Of a stretch of 41,627 nucleotides of DNA, positions 40,201 to 41,627 are shown one piece after another (position 1 is the first letter of the stretch; the number at the start of each line of letters is the position of its first letter). The DNA comes from Vicingaceae bacterium (GTDB lineage: Bacteria > Bacteroidota > Bacteroidia > Flavobacteriales_E > Vicingaceae), in the NCBI GenBank assembly GCA_029251425.1, contig JAQXDJ010000440.1:1-41627 (forward strand), in the 5' to 3' direction. A program made the translations under genes and the position numbers. The notes under the pieces are model-generated. The model was not told the origin of the DNA, did not search any database, and saw only the letters and a list, made by a program, of their open reading frames with translations.

Positions 40201-40219
40201 GCAAGTTTTAATTAAATAA
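37205..40219 (+). CDS. CotH kinase-like lipoprotein with FN3-like, right-handed parallel beta-helix and lamin-tail-like C-terminal regions
   Basis: IRVRGDTSRKNPKKSLKIKF, YGLFLQVENMDKNFLKRN, WQMFPWDMDKS (CotH); repetitive NNxx(V/I)xN beta-helix strands; GDWIELINNYNIPLDLSSYKIV (LTD-like); lipobox FMAC. Confidence 0.85.
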   Translation: MTHTKNTSNLKLRRKYASFLALSFVFFMACNTQVVDDDILPKSIKEYHIDCDLEKFQTMFENYEKNNYTPVKVTFNGETRTAKIRVRGDTSRKNPKKSLKIKFDSLSIDGVPKTLNLNAEYEDKIYIRQFISSKIMQKEGVSCFNSEHVKVYLNGNFYGLFLQVENMDKNFLKRNNLSTKGNLYKATKDGACLSIFDDINVKWEKKTNKKSDHNDLSELIDNINNVPDSNFHSFIKTSFEYDKLINILALNMFLSNSSTYYHNYYLYHDLYNTGKWQMFPWDMDKSLSYYNWMPYTYHRTSSEWESDNPLVERAILCEPMFNDIKKRIEELHKSRCNDTYLTVVIDGLTPLLKNIIPLDTLDKVVSAKEWSKSLNKEKRYFNNHYKLLQQQFNRQPLSFKVARFTQVQTENVTFNWSTSAHPANKKISYTIAYGTDFLLEDSSKTKYITNITDTFYTLTKKLPENTYYWKVTAFDGDFYTDGFNTKNIFEVKKGTPLPELIETDLTLTKANSPYSAKKTTTINKDVTLTIEAGVEVHLAQDATITCNGNLISNGTKEHPIVFMPNNAATEWDFIYFYEPSEKAYFKNTIFKDGTLNAKKTNLILDSCSMLIDKKFMGDGWNDRKVLIYSGDGNVHIKNSSFEGKREGEGIILFYGEAIVENCQLNNVPDAIEYISMNKGLVRNNYVTNSPDDAIDLNNCNNILIENNVLFNNTDKGISIGTEQYGASLKNIQINNNLIVGNKSAISVKDSSVAHISNNTLFKNKYGIRTYKKREDYTKGGEAYIQNTIFDKCDYESASADEFSEIAITNSIVSKKTLQGENNITKDPSFVDAVGNNFHLKANSPCVSSGKNKVHMGAFSINSTPVSFSKLHLKSNIEKNTGDWIELINNYNIPLDLSSYKIVIKEGEKKKEFVFPIGTILKPLEKIQIVNDYYKFIKHHSYFSILGGLPKLNTNKSTILLINTNGDIIDTYSYGKISCSKKESITLISNEINDINKKEWQVLIK
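37240..37263 (+). terminator. Intrinsic-terminator-like hairpin AAGACGCA-AATA-TGCGTCTT followed by T-run, inside the 5' end of the CotH ORF
   Basis: Direct reading: 8-bp perfect stem, 4-nt loop, uninterrupted Ts; 32 bp after the pdxA stop. Confidence 0.6.
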
Positions 40220-41627
40220 ATGTCTTACCTGAAAAAAATACTTCTTTTTATTATTGCCGCTTTAGCTGCTATTTTTACTACAACTCAGTGCTCATTTAAT
40301 AAAGAGTGGAGCTATGTTTTTATACCTAATCAAACAGAAAGTTTAACCCAAGCTTTTTTCTCCGAAATTACATGGAAAACTCCATCAAAGAACAGTAAAA
40401 TTTCTACACCTGAAAATAAAGAAGAACTAACTTTAATTCTAACACGAGAGTTTGCTGTAAATGACTTGGAAGAATTTACATCGATTTTATTAGAGTATGA
40501 TCATCGGTTCTCCACTGAAATTTACATTAATAATAAAAAATGTTTAACAAGACATAAGCACTTGATAACTTCTGAAAATCCAGGAAAAAACATTGACAAA
40601 CTTGATGTTTATAAATATGGAAATAAAAGAGTATTTATATCGAAGCTAGAGTTAGAGCCTTTTCTTAAGAAAGGGAAAAACTCCATCCATATTGTTATTG
40701 CCAATCTAAATGAAATCAATTCTTTCAGAATCAACAAATTATCTCTTAAACTAATTGATAACGAAACTCTAAAATCAGAGCGCGTTTTTACAAGCACTAC
40801 ACTGCCTATTTTAATTGTAAACACCAACAACTTAACTATTCCTGATGAGCCAAAAATTAAAGCTACACTAAACATTATTACAGGAAATAAGCTTAACAAA
40901 TTAAGTGATTCTTCAATTTTTCACAATATTAAAATTGAAGTTAGAGGAAATACCTCTCAGTCTTTTGCGAAACAGTCGTACAGTTTTAATCTTTATGATA
41001 CTAACTTTGTAAAAACTGCAAGCTCTATTTTAGACTTGCCCCCTTCTAAAAAATGGGTGCTACAGGGGCCTTATTCTGATAAATCATTAATTAGAAACCC
41101 ACTCACTTACTCTTTATATAGAAGCATGGGTAATTATGCTCCTCAAACGCATTTTGTGGAGCTCATTATCAACAAAAACTATAGGGGTGTTTATGTTCTT
41201 ACAGAAAAAATTCAAACAGGAAAAAATCACCTTAATATCCCAAAATTAATTCAAAACGCTAACGATAGTACAAAACATACTGGTGGTTATCTTTTGGAGC
41301 TAGATAGAAGCCCGTGGAGATCAAACTACCCTCCAAAAAATGACACGTCAGCGATTCCTGTTGCGTATTGTGTTTTTTCTCCAAAACCCCACAAAATAAA
41401 TACAGTTTTAGAACAAAAAATTAAAACTCAATTTAACACATTTGAAACACACCTATACAACAATGATAATCCTTTTAATTATTTAGATACTAATTCCTTT
41501 ATAGATTACTTAATTATTACAGAGCTAACCAGAAATACTGATGGCTACTGTTTAAGTACGTTTTTATATAATAAAGATATTAATAACCCTATTCCTAAAT
41601 TTTACATTGGTCCTATTTGGGATTATA
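40220..41627 (+). CDS. Second CotH kinase-like protein, truncated by window end (absent from the ORF track)
   Basis: ATG at 40220, open to window end: MSYLKKILLFIIAALAAIFTTTQCSF...; IKIEVRGNTSQSFAKQSYSFNLYD, KKWVLQGPYSDKSLIRNPLTYSLYRSMG, NYRGVYVLTEKIQTGKNHLNI, GGYLLELDR. Confidence 0.9.
   Translation, partial: MSYLKKILLFIIAALAAIFTTTQCSFNKEWSYVFIPNQTESLTQAFFSEITWKTPSKNSKISTPENKEELTLILTREFAVNDLEEFTSILLEYDHRFSTEIYINNKKCLTRHKHLITSENPGKNIDKLDVYKYGNKRVFISKLELEPFLKKGKNSIHIVIANLNEINSFRINKLSLKLIDNETLKSERVFTSTTLPILIVNTNNLTIPDEPKIKATLNIITGNKLNKLSDSSIFHNIKIEVRGNTSQSFAKQSYSFNLYDTNFVKTASSILDLPPSKKWVLQGPYSDKSLIRNPLTYSLYRSMGNYAPQTHFVELIINKNYRGVYVLTEKIQTGKNHLNIPKLIQNANDSTKHTGGYLLELDRSPWRSNYPPKNDTSAIPVAYCVFSPKPHKINTVLEQKIKTQFNTFETHLYNNDNPFNYLDTNSFIDYLIITELTRNTDGYCLSTFLYNKDINNPIPKFYIGPIWDY

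Noticed and set aside
40609-40899. 96-aa - strand ORF
   Set aside because: Antisense shadow of the open-ended second CotH gene
1-41627. Defence system, prophage, transposase, CRISPR array, tRNA or rRNA
   Set aside because: Scanned by eye; no spaced direct repeats, no transposase/integrase/Cas/restriction motifs and no tRNA/rRNA signature seen. tRNAscan/Infernal would be decisive

Overview
This 41.6-kb window is AT-rich, densely coding bacterial chromosome. It looks like the phylum Bacteroidota (marine flavobacterial type): T9SS type-B/gliding-motility C-terminal domains, DUF4270, futalosine-pathway MqnC, TAnnTTTG-type promoters. Most of it is core housekeeping: rfaE2/hldE C-terminal part, panC, glmS, deoC, cysQ, rseP, dxr, ppa, asd, lepA, metF, ribE, mqnC, an M17 leucyl aminopeptidase and pdxA. 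Interspersed are large secreted or surface proteins: a NIDO plus Ig-repeat T9SS protein, a triple lamin-tail protein, an FN3 T9SS protein and a VWA/DUF1573 protein. The most interesting accessory content is a tandem pair of CotH-like (secreted protein-kinase fold) genes at the right edge. The first is fused to FN3-like, parallel beta-helix and lamin-tail-like regions, and a terminator-shaped hairpin lies inside its signal-peptide codons, right after an ATGA overlap with pdxA. Other structure not explained by genes: a nested perfect inverted-repeat element (1106-1300), a composite palindromic element (26503-26652), a 40-bp perfect palindrome terminator (18581-18620), a short dispersed-repeat-like palindrome (30823-30848) and a truncated GlgA-like protein without the KxGGL motif. 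I saw no tRNA, rRNA, CRISPR array or transposase. All family assignments come from reading motifs by eye; no searches were run.
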